Source: Gordonia amarae NBRC 15530 (GTDB taxonomy: Bacteria > Actinomycetota > Actinomycetes > Mycobacteriales > Mycobacteriaceae). Taken from it: DNA of 64,000 nt. The position numbers and the translations under genes are program-made. A model generated the notes under the pieces. The model ran no database searches, was not told where the DNA came from, and worked only from the letters and a program-made list of their open reading frames with translations. The stretch is taken from contig NZ_BAED01000059.1 of assembly GCF_000241345.1 (NCBI RefSeq), forward strand, positions 115,276 to 179,275, read 5' to 3'. Positions 34,146 through 41,268 of the stretch are shown in pieces. The first letter of the stretch is position 1, and every line of letters begins with the position of its first letter.

Positions 34146-34541
34146 ATGGTCACGATGACCGCCGCCCAACGGCGTGCCGTACGCAAGGCCGACTACGACG
34201 TGTACATGGCAAGCTGCAAGAGTCGCCTTGTCCTGGAACGGATCACCGACAAGTGGGTGTCGCTGGTGGTGTGCGCTCTCGGTGAAAGCGACATGCGCTA
34301 CGCCGAACTCAACCGCCGCATCGCGGGAGTCAGTCAGAAGATGCTCACCCAGACGTTGCGGAACCTTGAGCGCGACGGTCTGGTCACGCGCACCGTGGCC
34401 CCGACGGTGCCGGTGTCGGTGACCTATTCCCTCACCGAACTCGGGCATGGCCTGCACGAGGTCCTGCAAGGAATCAAGGTATGGGCCGAGGAAGCGGCGG
34501 CGGAGATCATCATCGCGCGTGACCGTTACGACGCAGGCTGA
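34146..34541 (+). CDS. HxlR/DUF24-family regulator, QorR-like
   Basis: The 131-residue product has the DUF24 winged helix (ITDKWVSLVVCALGESDMRYAELNRRIAGVSQKMLTQTLRNLERDG) preceded by a single N-terminal Cys24 (MASCKSR), the position used by QorR and YodB for thiol sensing. The ATG at 34146 lies 7 bases after AGGAG; an ATG at 34140 is too close to that site. The divergent gene encodes a quinone oxidoreductase. The region 34081-34115 carries several GTAA(C/G)T half-sites (GAGTAACTC, GGTAAGTAG) that could be its operator. Quinone sensing is inference by analogy. Confidence 0.88.
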   Translation: MVTMTAAQRRAVRKADYDVYMASCKSRLVLERITDKWVSLVVCALGESDMRYAELNRRIAGVSQKMLTQTLRNLERDGLVTRTVAPTVPVSVTYSLTELGHGLHEVLQGIKVWAEEAAAEIIIARDRYDAG

Positions 34542-34735
34542 TTCACCGGATGCCGGGAGAGCGGGGACAACTGCCGGCGTCCGGGCATGCGGCCGTGATC
34601 GCGAGGGACGGCCGACTGGCCTGCTGGGTACAGCCGGAATTGCGGAGCGGTCAGTCGTGGGCGGCGGTGGTGATCGATGGGGCGCTCCGGTGCGGCCATG
34701 GCGAGTACCGGGTACACCGCAGTACAGCCATGTGC

Positions 34736-35305
34736 TCAGTCCTGCTCGTGGGCGTGCCGGCCTTCGGCCGTGAGGATGGTGAGGATCTCCACGGGATCGG
34801 GTCCGTGAGCGCCGATGGCGTGCGGGACCATGGTGGAAAACTCGGCCGCGTTCCCGGCCTCGACGACAATGATGCGTTCGCCCAGACGCAGAGCCGCGGT
34901 GCCGCGCAGGACGGTGAACCAGTCTCGGCCGGGGTGGACTCCGGCTTCATCGAGTGGAGGTGGTGGCGTCGTGATCAGCATCTTCGCGACGGTGAGTCCG
35001 CCGGGAGTGCGGGAGCTGGTGAGCGTCCAGGTGGTCATGCCACGCCGCTCGTCCCGATGCGGGCGGATCACGACGTCCTCGTCCTCCGGCGATTCCACGA
35101 GCTGATCGATCGTCGCGTCGAGTGCGCGGGCGATCGCCACGAGCTGGTCCAGTGCGATGCGCCGAGCACCGGTCTCGATGCGACTGAGGTTGGAAGGGCT
35201 CAGGTAGGCGCGCTCGGCCAGAGTGTCGAGCGACCATCCACGGGCGAGCCTCAATGCGCGGATGCGCAGCCTGACGAGTCGGTCCACATCCGCATCTTGC
35301 GTCAT
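34736..35305 (-). CDS. XRE-family regulator with C-terminal cupin domain
   Basis: The 189-residue product has an HTH_3 domain (about 10-68, with SLDTLAERAYLSPSNLSRIETG) and a cupin (about 110-182: HPGRDWFTVLRGTAALRLGE, closing PHAIGAHGPDPVEIL). Such regulators bind a small ligand or metal in the cupin. The ATG at 35305 is preferred over an upstream in-frame ATG at 35332 because the latter would place coding sequence across the palindrome at 35313-35328. The divergent methyltransferase gene starts at 35353 and is the probable target. Confidence 0.88.
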   Translation of the reverse strand: MTQDADVDRLVRLRIRALRLARGWSLDTLAERAYLSPSNLSRIETGARRIALDQLVAIARALDATIDQLVESPEDEDVVIRPHRDERRGMTTWTLTSSRTPGGLTVAKMLITTPPPPLDEAGVHPGRDWFTVLRGTAALRLGERIIVVEAGNAAEFSTMVPHAIGAHGPDPVEILTILTAEGRHAHEQD

Positions 35306-35312
35306 AGGCAAG

Positions 35313-35328
35313 AGTATATGCCTATACT
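35313..35328. promoter_or_regulatory. 16-bp palindrome between the XRE-cupin and methyltransferase genes
   Basis: AGTATA-TGCC-TATACT is a perfect 6-base inverted repeat with a 4-base centre. A second, overlapping pair AGGCA/TGCCT flanks it on the left. With only 47 bases between the two start codons, this is the obvious operator for the XRE-cupin protein on both promoters. Confidence 0.7.
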
Positions 35329-35352
35329 GCATGGCGGATCTACGCTGGAACC

Positions 35353-36177
35353 ATGCACAACAACGACGCTCAGGCCCTGCCCACCGACGAGTCTCAGCAT
35401 TCTCATCGGCACTCGTCCGCACTGAGCCTGCTGCTCGATCTGGACGCGTGTGTTCACGAACAACTGCTCGACGCCGCGATGGACGCAGCAGCCACCCACG
35501 TCGACGACGCCGGTGTCCACCGTGTTCTCGACGTGGGTGCGGGAACCGGTACCGGGACCTTGCGCTGGGCACACCGCTACCCGGAGGCCGAGATCATCGC
35601 CCTCGACGCCAACCCCGCGATGGCCGCGACGATCGCAGCCCGGGTGGCGGGCGAACACGTCAGGACCCTCACGCGTCCCGTTCAGGAGCTGGGCATCGAA
35701 GCCGGGTCGGTCGACCTGGTCTGGGCGTCGTCGGTATTCCACGAATTCGATGATCCGGCAGTGGCGTTCGATGTTCTGTCGCACGTGATCCGCCCGGGTG
35801 GGGTGCTGGCGATCATGGAGATGGATGCCCCGCCGCGACTGCTGCCCGTCGAGTACGACGAACTGGAATCTCGACTGCGAGCGCTGGCCGATGCGGACGC
35901 ACCCGGACCGGAGTGGACGGCACGCCTCGGCGACGCGGGCTTCGAACTACTCGACAAGCGCACGCTGGTCAGCGACCGGGAACTCGCCTGGGACGGCCCC
36001 GGCGGGGACTACGCGCGAGCCGAACTCCACCGCCTCGCAGTCCACGGTTCCCGCGGTCTGAACGCCGAGCAACAAGCCTCACTATCGCGAATCCTGAACT
36101 CTGGCAACGGAGCACCAGACCGATCCGGCGTCCACATCCGGGGCACCCGAAGCCTCTGGATCGCGCGCAGGCCCTGA
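35353..36177 (+). CDS. Class I SAM-dependent methyltransferase
   Basis: The 274-residue product has SAM motif I VLDVGAGTGTGTLRW (about 58-72), the acidic residue after strand 2 (IIALDAN) and the motif VDLVWASSVFHEFDD (about 119-133). The N-terminus is His-rich (ESQHSHRHSS). Methyltransferase_25/UbiE-like in type; the substrate is unknown. It is divergent from the XRE-cupin regulator with a shared palindrome, so the two probably form a regulated unit, for example for methylating a toxic small molecule. Confidence 0.87.
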   Translation: MHNNDAQALPTDESQHSHRHSSALSLLLDLDACVHEQLLDAAMDAAATHVDDAGVHRVLDVGAGTGTGTLRWAHRYPEAEIIALDANPAMAATIAARVAGEHVRTLTRPVQELGIEAGSVDLVWASSVFHEFDDPAVAFDVLSHVIRPGGVLAIMEMDAPPRLLPVEYDELESRLRALADADAPGPEWTARLGDAGFELLDKRTLVSDRELAWDGPGGDYARAELHRLAVHGSRGLNAEQQASLSRILNSGNGAPDRSGVHIRGTRSLWIARRP

Positions 36178-36208
36178 GTCCGAAAAATCAGCGGCGTCAA
36201 TCGGCGTC

Positions 36209-36269
36209 ATCTTGTAGTTTTCAGGAATCGTCAGCGGACAAACGGAAGGAGGTGGCACAGGTGTCATCG
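36209..36269 (+). repeat. Second copy of the whiB leader, separated from its gene
   Basis: TCTTGTAGTTTTC, then GTCAGCGGACAAACGGAAGGAGG, matches the leader directly in front of whiB copy 1 (20731-20781). In copy 1 the ATG follows; here the homologous point (GTGTCATCG, ending about 36269) is not followed by the whiB ATG but by about 106 extra bases. Confidence 0.65.
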
Positions 36270-36470
36270 TTCAGCATTCTTCTACGGGAGGATTCGGTGA
36301 CCACGAATCGTGGGATCGATCCGTCATCGAATACTTTTGTCCGCCATGCGAATATCCTGAAAGGAGGATGCTCTGATGACCACTTCCGCCGTCCAGCCGC
36401 TTCACGTGCCGCTCACCGCGCTGATTTTCGCGTCGGAAACCCCGGACTGGACGGGCGCACTGTGTGCTGA
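36261..36470 (+). CDS. Possible upstream ORF overlapping whiB copy 2
   Basis: A GTG nine bases after AAGGAGG opens a 69-codon frame that runs 95 bases into whiB copy 2 in another frame. The ribosome site is as strong as any in the window. The part before the whiB ATG (VSSFSILLREDSVTTNRGID) has no recognisable domain, and the rest is whiB read out of frame. It may be a translated leader that couples or limits whiB translation, or simply an inherited start from the duplicated leader. Confidence 0.3.
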   Translation: MSSFSILLREDSVTTNRGIDPSSNTFVRHANILKGGCSDDHFRRPAASRAAHRADFRVGNPGLDGRTVC

Positions 36471-36627
36471 TCCCGGCCTGAACCCCGAGTTGTGGCATCC
36501 GTTCCCCACCGAGGATGCAGGCGTGGCTGTGGAAGTGTGCCACCGTTGCCCGCTGCGGGCCGAATGCCTGCAGTTCGGGAAGACCAACAGGTTGCCCGGG
36601 GTGTGGGGTGGCGAGCGGCTCGGCTGA
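36376..36627 (+). CDS. WhiB-family Fe-S transcription factor, copy 2
   Basis: The 83-residue product differs from copy 1 at only 8 positions (residues 4, 6, 7, 10, 11, 26, 66 and 70); all four cluster Cys residues (30, 55, 58, 64) and the GVWGG turn are identical. A 36-base stretch covering the Cys cluster is identical in DNA too. The AAAGGAGG ribosome site lies nine bases before the ATG. Copy 2 has a separate promoter context from copy 1, so the two may respond to different signals while binding the same partner. Confidence 0.93.
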   Translation: MTTSAVQPLHVPLTALIFASETPDWTGALCADPGLNPELWHPFPTEDAGVAVEVCHRCPLRAECLQFGKTNRLPGVWGGERLG

Positions 36628-36785
36628 CGACATCGTCGGCGATCGTCTGCTCGGCGTGGTGGACCTACATTGCCGGTTAGTTAGAGCAGTCGGTCGGTCT
36701 GCGCCGGGTGGTTCGTGGCCAGGGGCATCGCTGGGATCGGTACGTTGGTCGGAGGCGAAGGGGGGAGCGATGGGTATGTACGCGG

Positions 36786-37205
36786 ATGTTGTCGGTGCAC
36801 CAGGTCATCTATGAACGTAGCGGAGGAGCCGTCGGCCACCGTTTGCTGTTCGGGTTGCCCTCCTTGTTGTTGCGGACCACCGGACGAAAGACCGGGCTTC
36901 GCCGCACACATGGTCTCATCTACGTGCAGGACGGCGACGATCTCCTTGTTGTGGCATCCAACAACGGCGACCCTGCGGCGCCGGGTTGGCTGGCCAATAT
37001 CAGAGCCTGTCCTGAATGCGAATTCCAAATCGGCAGAACAGTTCACACCGCTGTTGCGACAGTGATCGGCCCCGCCGACCGATCCTACGCCCGTCGCTGG
37101 GAGTTGGTGAACGCGCGACTGTTCGGGCTCTACGAAAAGCGGCAGCGGGCGATGACGCGCCGTATCGCGATCGTCGTGCTGTCATCGGCCACAGAACGCC
37201 GGTGA
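36786..37205 (+). CDS. Nitroreductase-family deazaflavin-dependent (Ddn-like) oxidoreductase
   Basis: The 139-residue product is a split-barrel F420/FMN-binding protein of the Ddn group: HQVIYERSGGAVGHRL (about 5-20), LLLRTTGRKTGLRRTHGLIY (about 27-46), VVASNNGDPAAPGWLANI. Such proteins reduce quinones or nitro-compounds with F420H2. The start is odd: the best ribosome site (GGGGGGAG) serves an ATG at 36770 in another frame that reads MGMYADVVGAPGHL and stops at 36814, overlapping the start of this gene. That short frame could be a coupled leader. The ATG at 36786 fits family alignment. Confidence 0.83.
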   Translation: MLSVHQVIYERSGGAVGHRLLFGLPSLLLRTTGRKTGLRRTHGLIYVQDGDDLLVVASNNGDPAAPGWLANIRACPECEFQIGRTVHTAVATVIGPADRSYARRWELVNARLFGLYEKRQRAMTRRIAIVVLSSATERR

Positions 37206-37261
37206 GTCGGTGACGCTTCGGCAGGAAACCACTGCGCGAATTGATCGCAAGGTGTGTCTGG

Positions 37262-38944
37262 TCAGTGTCTGGTGAGGATGGCCTGGAGGTCGGTGCCCAC
37301 CGGGAGGGTGCCGTATTCGAAGCCGCGGTCGTCGCCGAGCCGGGCGGCGATGAACGCCTCGGCCACCGCGGTGGGTGAGAACCGCACCAGCAGTGACGCT
37401 TCCAGCGCCAGCGCCATCGATTCGACGGCCCGGCGGGCGCGGCGCTGCGCACCGGCGGCGTCGAGGCCGGCCAGTTCGGCGAGTTCGCGCCGCATCCGGT
37501 CGAGGTGGGCGTCGAGCACCGGGTGGGTGCCGCGCACGCGGTTCACCTCGGCGTCGAAGGCGGCCACCGACTCCGGTTCCCGCGTCATGGCGCGCAGCAC
37601 ATCAAGGGCGATCACATTGCCCGAACCCTCCCAGACGGCCATCACCGGCTGCTCCCGGTAGCGCATCGCCATCGGGAATGCCTCGGTGTATCCGTTGCCG
37701 CCCAGGCATTCCAGTGCCTCGTAGGCATGATGCGGTCCGCGTTTGCAGATCCAGTACTTGGCGATGGCGGTGGCCAGCCTGCGGAAGGCACGTTCGGAGT
37801 CGTCGGCGTCCTCGTCGTGGGCACGCGCCAGCCGCATCGCGGTGACCGTGGCGGCCTCCGACTCCAGCGCGAGGTCGGCGAGCACCGCCGTCATCGCGGG
37901 CTGATCGGCCAGTGTCGCACCGAACGCGGCGCGGTGGCGGGCATGCCAGAGCGCCTCGGCCACCGACTGCCGCATGCCGGCGGCGCTGCCGAGCACACAG
38001 TCCAGGCGGGTCTGCGCGACCATCTCGATGATCGTGCGCACCCCGCGGCCCGGTTCACCCACCATCACCGCCACGGTGCCGTCGAGTTCGATCTCGCTCG
38101 ACGCGTTCGACTTGTTGCCGAGCTTGTCCTTGAGCCGCTGGATGCGGAACACGTTGCGGGTGCCGTCGGGCAGTACCCGGGGCAGCAGGAAGCAGGAAAG
38201 ACCTTCGCCACCAGGGCCTTCCGCCTGCGCAAGGACGAGGAAGGCGTCCGACATCGGGGCCGAGCAGAACCATTTGTGGCCGGTCAACAGATAGTCGGCG
38301 CCCGGGCCGCCGGCACCAACAGGCCGGGCCACGGTGGTGTTGGACCGCACATCCGAACCACCCTGCTTCTCCGTCATCGACATACCGAAGATCGCCGACG
38401 CCTTGTCGGCGCTCAGCTCGGGGGAGTAGCTGCGCGACAATGCCTTCGGCACCCACAGCGCGGCCACGTCCGGCTGCAGCTCGAGCGAGGGGATCACCGC
38501 GTGGGTCATCGACACCGGGCAGGCGTGGCCGGGTTCGATCTGGCCGAACAGCATGAAGATCGCGGCCCGGGCCACATGGGAGCCGGGCTGCGGATCGTCC
38601 CAGCACCGGGTGTGGGCCCCGTGGGCGACCGCGGCGGAGATGATGCGGTGATACGACGGGTGATACTCCACCTCGTCGATCCGGTGCCCCCATCGGTCGA
38701 AGGTATGCAGTTCGGGGGTGAGGGTGTGGGCCAGTGCCGCGTCGTGCTGGAACTGCGCCGAACCGACCAGAGCGCCGACCTGCCGCAGCTCGTCCTCGGC
38801 CCAGCCGGCATCGTGCCGGGTAACGGCCTCGGCCAGAACCGGATTCAGGTCGTACTCGTTGACGTCGACACGTGGGGTGGACTGGTTGAACACCTCATGG
38901 GTCAGGTGCGGCCGCGGCTGGGTGACGGGGGTTGTCGAGGTCAT
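37262..38944 (-). CDS. aidB: AidB-type acyl-CoA dehydrogenase family protein
   Basis: The 560-residue length and motifs (GMSMTEKQGGSDVRSNTT, HKWFCSAPMSDAFLVLAQ, EALECLGGNGYTEAFPMAMRYREQPVMAVWEGSGNVIALDVLR) identify the AidB branch of acyl-CoA dehydrogenases. AidB is a tetrameric FAD protein that binds DNA and protects against alkylating agents in E. coli. The catalytic Glu of true dehydrogenases lies in the WEGSGN segment. The ATG overlaps the stop of the TetR gene by 4 bases, so both are made from one transcript controlled by the operator at 39647. Confidence 0.92.
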   Translation of the reverse strand: MTSTTPVTQPRPHLTHEVFNQSTPRVDVNEYDLNPVLAEAVTRHDAGWAEDELRQVGALVGSAQFQHDAALAHTLTPELHTFDRWGHRIDEVEYHPSYHRIISAAVAHGAHTRCWDDPQPGSHVARAAIFMLFGQIEPGHACPVSMTHAVIPSLELQPDVAALWVPKALSRSYSPELSADKASAIFGMSMTEKQGGSDVRSNTTVARPVGAGGPGADYLLTGHKWFCSAPMSDAFLVLAQAEGPGGEGLSCFLLPRVLPDGTRNVFRIQRLKDKLGNKSNASSEIELDGTVAVMVGEPGRGVRTIIEMVAQTRLDCVLGSAAGMRQSVAEALWHARHRAAFGATLADQPAMTAVLADLALESEAATVTAMRLARAHDEDADDSERAFRRLATAIAKYWICKRGPHHAYEALECLGGNGYTEAFPMAMRYREQPVMAVWEGSGNVIALDVLRAMTREPESVAAFDAEVNRVRGTHPVLDAHLDRMRRELAELAGLDAAGAQRRARRAVESMALALEASLLVRFSPTAVAEAFIAARLGDDRGFEYGTLPVGTDLQAILTRH

Positions 38945-39618
38945 CGAGAGCCTTTCTCTGACAGGTGTTTCTGGATGGGGCGCGGGGCGGGTTCGGGGGT
39001 GAGCGGGAAGTCGAGCAGATTGTCGGGGATGGCGAGGTGGGCGAACACCACCGCGACCGAGTCGGTGAGCGAGTATCCGATGTCCGGGGTGGTGGCCGAC
39101 ATCTGCACGGCCACGCCGAACACTGCCGACCAGAACGCCTTCGCCTCCACCTCCACCGGCGTGCGCGGTTGCCATCCGGTGCGGGCCAGGGTGCGGTGCA
39201 ACGCCACCTCGCCGCGCTCATGCAGCAGTCGTAGCGTGTCGCCGGTGTGCTCGCGCAGATCCGTTCGCCGGGACGCGAGCAGCATCGCGGTGGTGAACAG
39301 CTGGACCCTGGCCAACTCCGGCCCGAGCAGGGTGCGCACCAGGGTTCCGGCGTAGGCGCCCAGCGTGCCGGCGTCGTCGGCGGCCTCCTCGGCATGGCGT
39401 CCGGCGCGCAGCACCGCCGCACAGGCGACCTCGACGAACAGTTGCTCCTTGGAGCCGAAGTAGTAGGTCACCTGGTTGGGGAAGGTCTGCGCCCGCTCGC
39501 AGATCTGGGCGACCGACGCTCGCTCGCCGTGCTCCAAGAACACCTCGTCGGCGGCCCGAAGCAGAGTCAGGCGGGTCTGTTTGCCGCCGCTGCGCACCGC
39601 ACGCTGGGTGTTGGGCAC
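38941..39618 (-). CDS. TetR-family regulator, cotranscribed with aidB
   Basis: The 225-residue product has the TetR HTH (about 12-58: TLLRAADEVFLEHGERASVAQICERAQTFPNQVTYYFGSKEQLF) and a long ligand domain. GTG at 39618 follows AGGAG by six bases. It heads an operon with aidB (4-base overlap) and has a symmetrical operator 29-57 bases upstream, so it most likely represses itself and aidB. The signal may be an acyl-CoA or alkylation product; unknown. Confidence 0.9.
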   Translation of the reverse strand: MPNTQRAVRSGGKQTRLTLLRAADEVFLEHGERASVAQICERAQTFPNQVTYYFGSKEQLFVEVACAAVLRAGRHAEEAADDAGTLGAYAGTLVRTLLGPELARVQLFTTAMLLASRRTDLREHTGDTLRLLHERGEVALHRTLARTGWQPRTPVEVEAKAFWSAVFGVAVQMSATTPDIGYSLTDSVAVVFAHLAIPDNLLDFPLTPEPAPRPIQKHLSEKGSR

Positions 39619-39646
39619 GGCGTCTCCTCTGTCCCCTTGTCCGCTG

Positions 39647-39675
39647 AACTTGTACAACGAACAAGTTTGTACAAG
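39647..39675. promoter_or_regulatory. Operator with nested TTGTACAA repeats upstream of tetR-aidB
   Basis: CTTGTACAA (39649-39657) and TTGTACAAG (39667-39675) are perfect inverted copies, and each contains the palindrome TTGTACAA. Between them AACTTGT (39647-39653) and ACAAGTT (39661-39667) form a second inverted pair. At least three half-site pairs thus share 29 bases, which suggests binding of two TetR dimers. Confidence 0.8.
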
Positions 39676-39841
39676 CAACAATAAATGGCCCGGATGGTGT
39701 GAGTCAACTCACCGGCAGGGCTGCGGCGGCGCCTTTGCTCGGGTGATGCCGTAGATCGATCCGACACCGACGCCGACTACTTGAACTCCGATTCAGCAGT
39801 CCGTGACCATGGGCGCCGTCGGCGGAGTAGGTTGTTCTCCC

Positions 39842-41242
39842 ATGGGCGACGACGCCACCGGTGCGGCCGGTGCATTCAGCAAGATTGTCGGCGAACACGA
39901 TCTGCTCACGGGCGACGCGATCGGTCCGGACTACGCGCACGACGAGGCGCTGGTCGGGGAACCGGTGGTGCCCCGGTATGTGGCCAGACCGCAGACCGCC
40001 GAGCAGGTGGCCGAGCTGCTGGTGGCGGCGTCGGCGGCCGGAATCCCGGTCACCGCACGCGGTTCGGGCACCGGCCTGTCCGGTGCGGCCCGCCCGCACG
40101 CCGACGGGCTGCTCGTCTCCTTCGAGAAGATGGCATCGATCATCGAGATCGACACCGCCAACCAGGTGGCGGTCGTACAGCCCGGCGTGACGCTGGCCGA
40201 CCTCGACACCGCGACCGCCGAACACGGCCTGGTGTACCAGGTGTTTCCCGGCGAGCTGTCGGCGAGCCTCGGCGGCAATGTGGCCACCAACGCCGGCGGT
40301 ATGCGTGCGGTGAAGTACGGGGTGACCCGGCAGAACGTGCTCGGCGTGCAGGCGGCGCTGGCCACCGGCGAACTGATCCGCGCCGGCGGCAAGATCACCA
40401 AGATCTCCAGCGGTTACGACCTCACCCAGCTGATCATCGGTTCGGAGGGCACGCTCGGGCTGGTCACCGAGGTGACGCTGCGGCTCTACCCGCGGCTGGC
40501 GCATTCGGCGACACTGCTGGTGCCGTTCGCCGATCTGGAGGCCATCACCCGCGCGGTTCCCGCCGTGCTGCGCACCGGCGTGGACCCCAACATCCTCGAG
40601 TACATCGACAGCTTCACCCTCGCCGCGATCGCGCAGGCACAGGGCCTGAGCCTGGGTATCCCGGACGACATCGAGAAGACCGCGCAGGCCTACCTGGTGA
40701 TCGGCCTGGAGAACCGCGACCATGACCGGCTCGACGGCGACGTGGTCCTGCTCGGCGAACTCGCTGAATCCCTCGGTGCTCTTGATCTGTATGTGCTGGA
40801 AGGGCATTCGGCGCACGCCCTGATCGAGGCACGGGAGCGGGCGTTCTGGATGGGCAAGGCGGCCGGTGCCGACGACGTCATCGACACCGTGGTGCCGAGG
40901 GCTCAGATGCATGAATTCCTCAACCGGGCACGAGAACTGGCAACCGAGGCGAACGCGGGGGTGATCGGCTGCGGCCACGCCGGCGACGGCAACGTGCACC
41001 TGGCGGTGTTCTGCCCCGACGACGACACGCGGCATCGGCTGCTGCACCAGATCTTTGCCACCGCAATGGAACTCGGTGGGGCCATCGCCGGTGAACACGG
41101 CCTGGGCCGAGTGAAGGCCGGGCACTACGAGGAGCTCGAAGATCCCGCGAAGATCGCTCTCATGCGCCGCATCAAGGCCGCCCTCGACCCGGCGGGCATC
41201 CTCAATCCCGGTGCGCTGCTCACCGACCCGAACGACAACTGA
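39842..41242 (+). CDS. FAD-binding oxidase, glycolate/D-lactate dehydrogenase type (GlcD-like)
   Basis: The 466-residue product has the VAO/PCMH FAD domain (about 35-215, with ARGSGTGLSGAARP and GGNVATNAGGMRAVKYG) and the FAD-oxidase C domain with CGHAGDGNVHLAVF (about 388-401) and EHGLGRVK. Members oxidise D-2-hydroxy acids such as glycolate, D-lactate or D-2-hydroxyglutarate. The ATG at 39842 fits family length; another in-frame ATG lies at 39803. It is followed 26 bases later by ilvX, so the two are probably cotranscribed. A 2-oxo acid made here could feed the TPP enzyme; that is inference. Confidence 0.88.
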   Translation: MGDDATGAAGAFSKIVGEHDLLTGDAIGPDYAHDEALVGEPVVPRYVARPQTAEQVAELLVAASAAGIPVTARGSGTGLSGAARPHADGLLVSFEKMASIIEIDTANQVAVVQPGVTLADLDTATAEHGLVYQVFPGELSASLGGNVATNAGGMRAVKYGVTRQNVLGVQAALATGELIRAGGKITKISSGYDLTQLIIGSEGTLGLVTEVTLRLYPRLAHSATLLVPFADLEAITRAVPAVLRTGVDPNILEYIDSFTLAAIAQAQGLSLGIPDDIEKTAQAYLVIGLENRDHDRLDGDVVLLGELAESLGALDLYVLEGHSAHALIEARERAFWMGKAAGADDVIDTVVPRAQMHEFLNRARELATEANAGVIGCGHAGDGNVHLAVFCPDDDTRHRLLHQIFATAMELGGAIAGEHGLGRVKAGHYEELEDPAKIALMRRIKAALDPAGILNPGALLTDPNDN

Positions 41243-41268
41243 CCCGGACCACAAGTAAGGAACCGTAG

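Noticed and set aside
20541..36700. Prophage or integrative element between the whiB copies
   Set aside because: No integrase, excisionase, tRNA border, capsid, replication or conjugation gene was found; WhiB genes occur on phages, but that alone is not enough.
39704..41254. Minus-strand open frame of 516 codons opposite the FAD oxidase gene
   Set aside because: The plus strand encodes a complete GlcD-like protein with FAD motifs and a good start; the opposite frame has only His/Arg/Gly-rich sequence without motifs.
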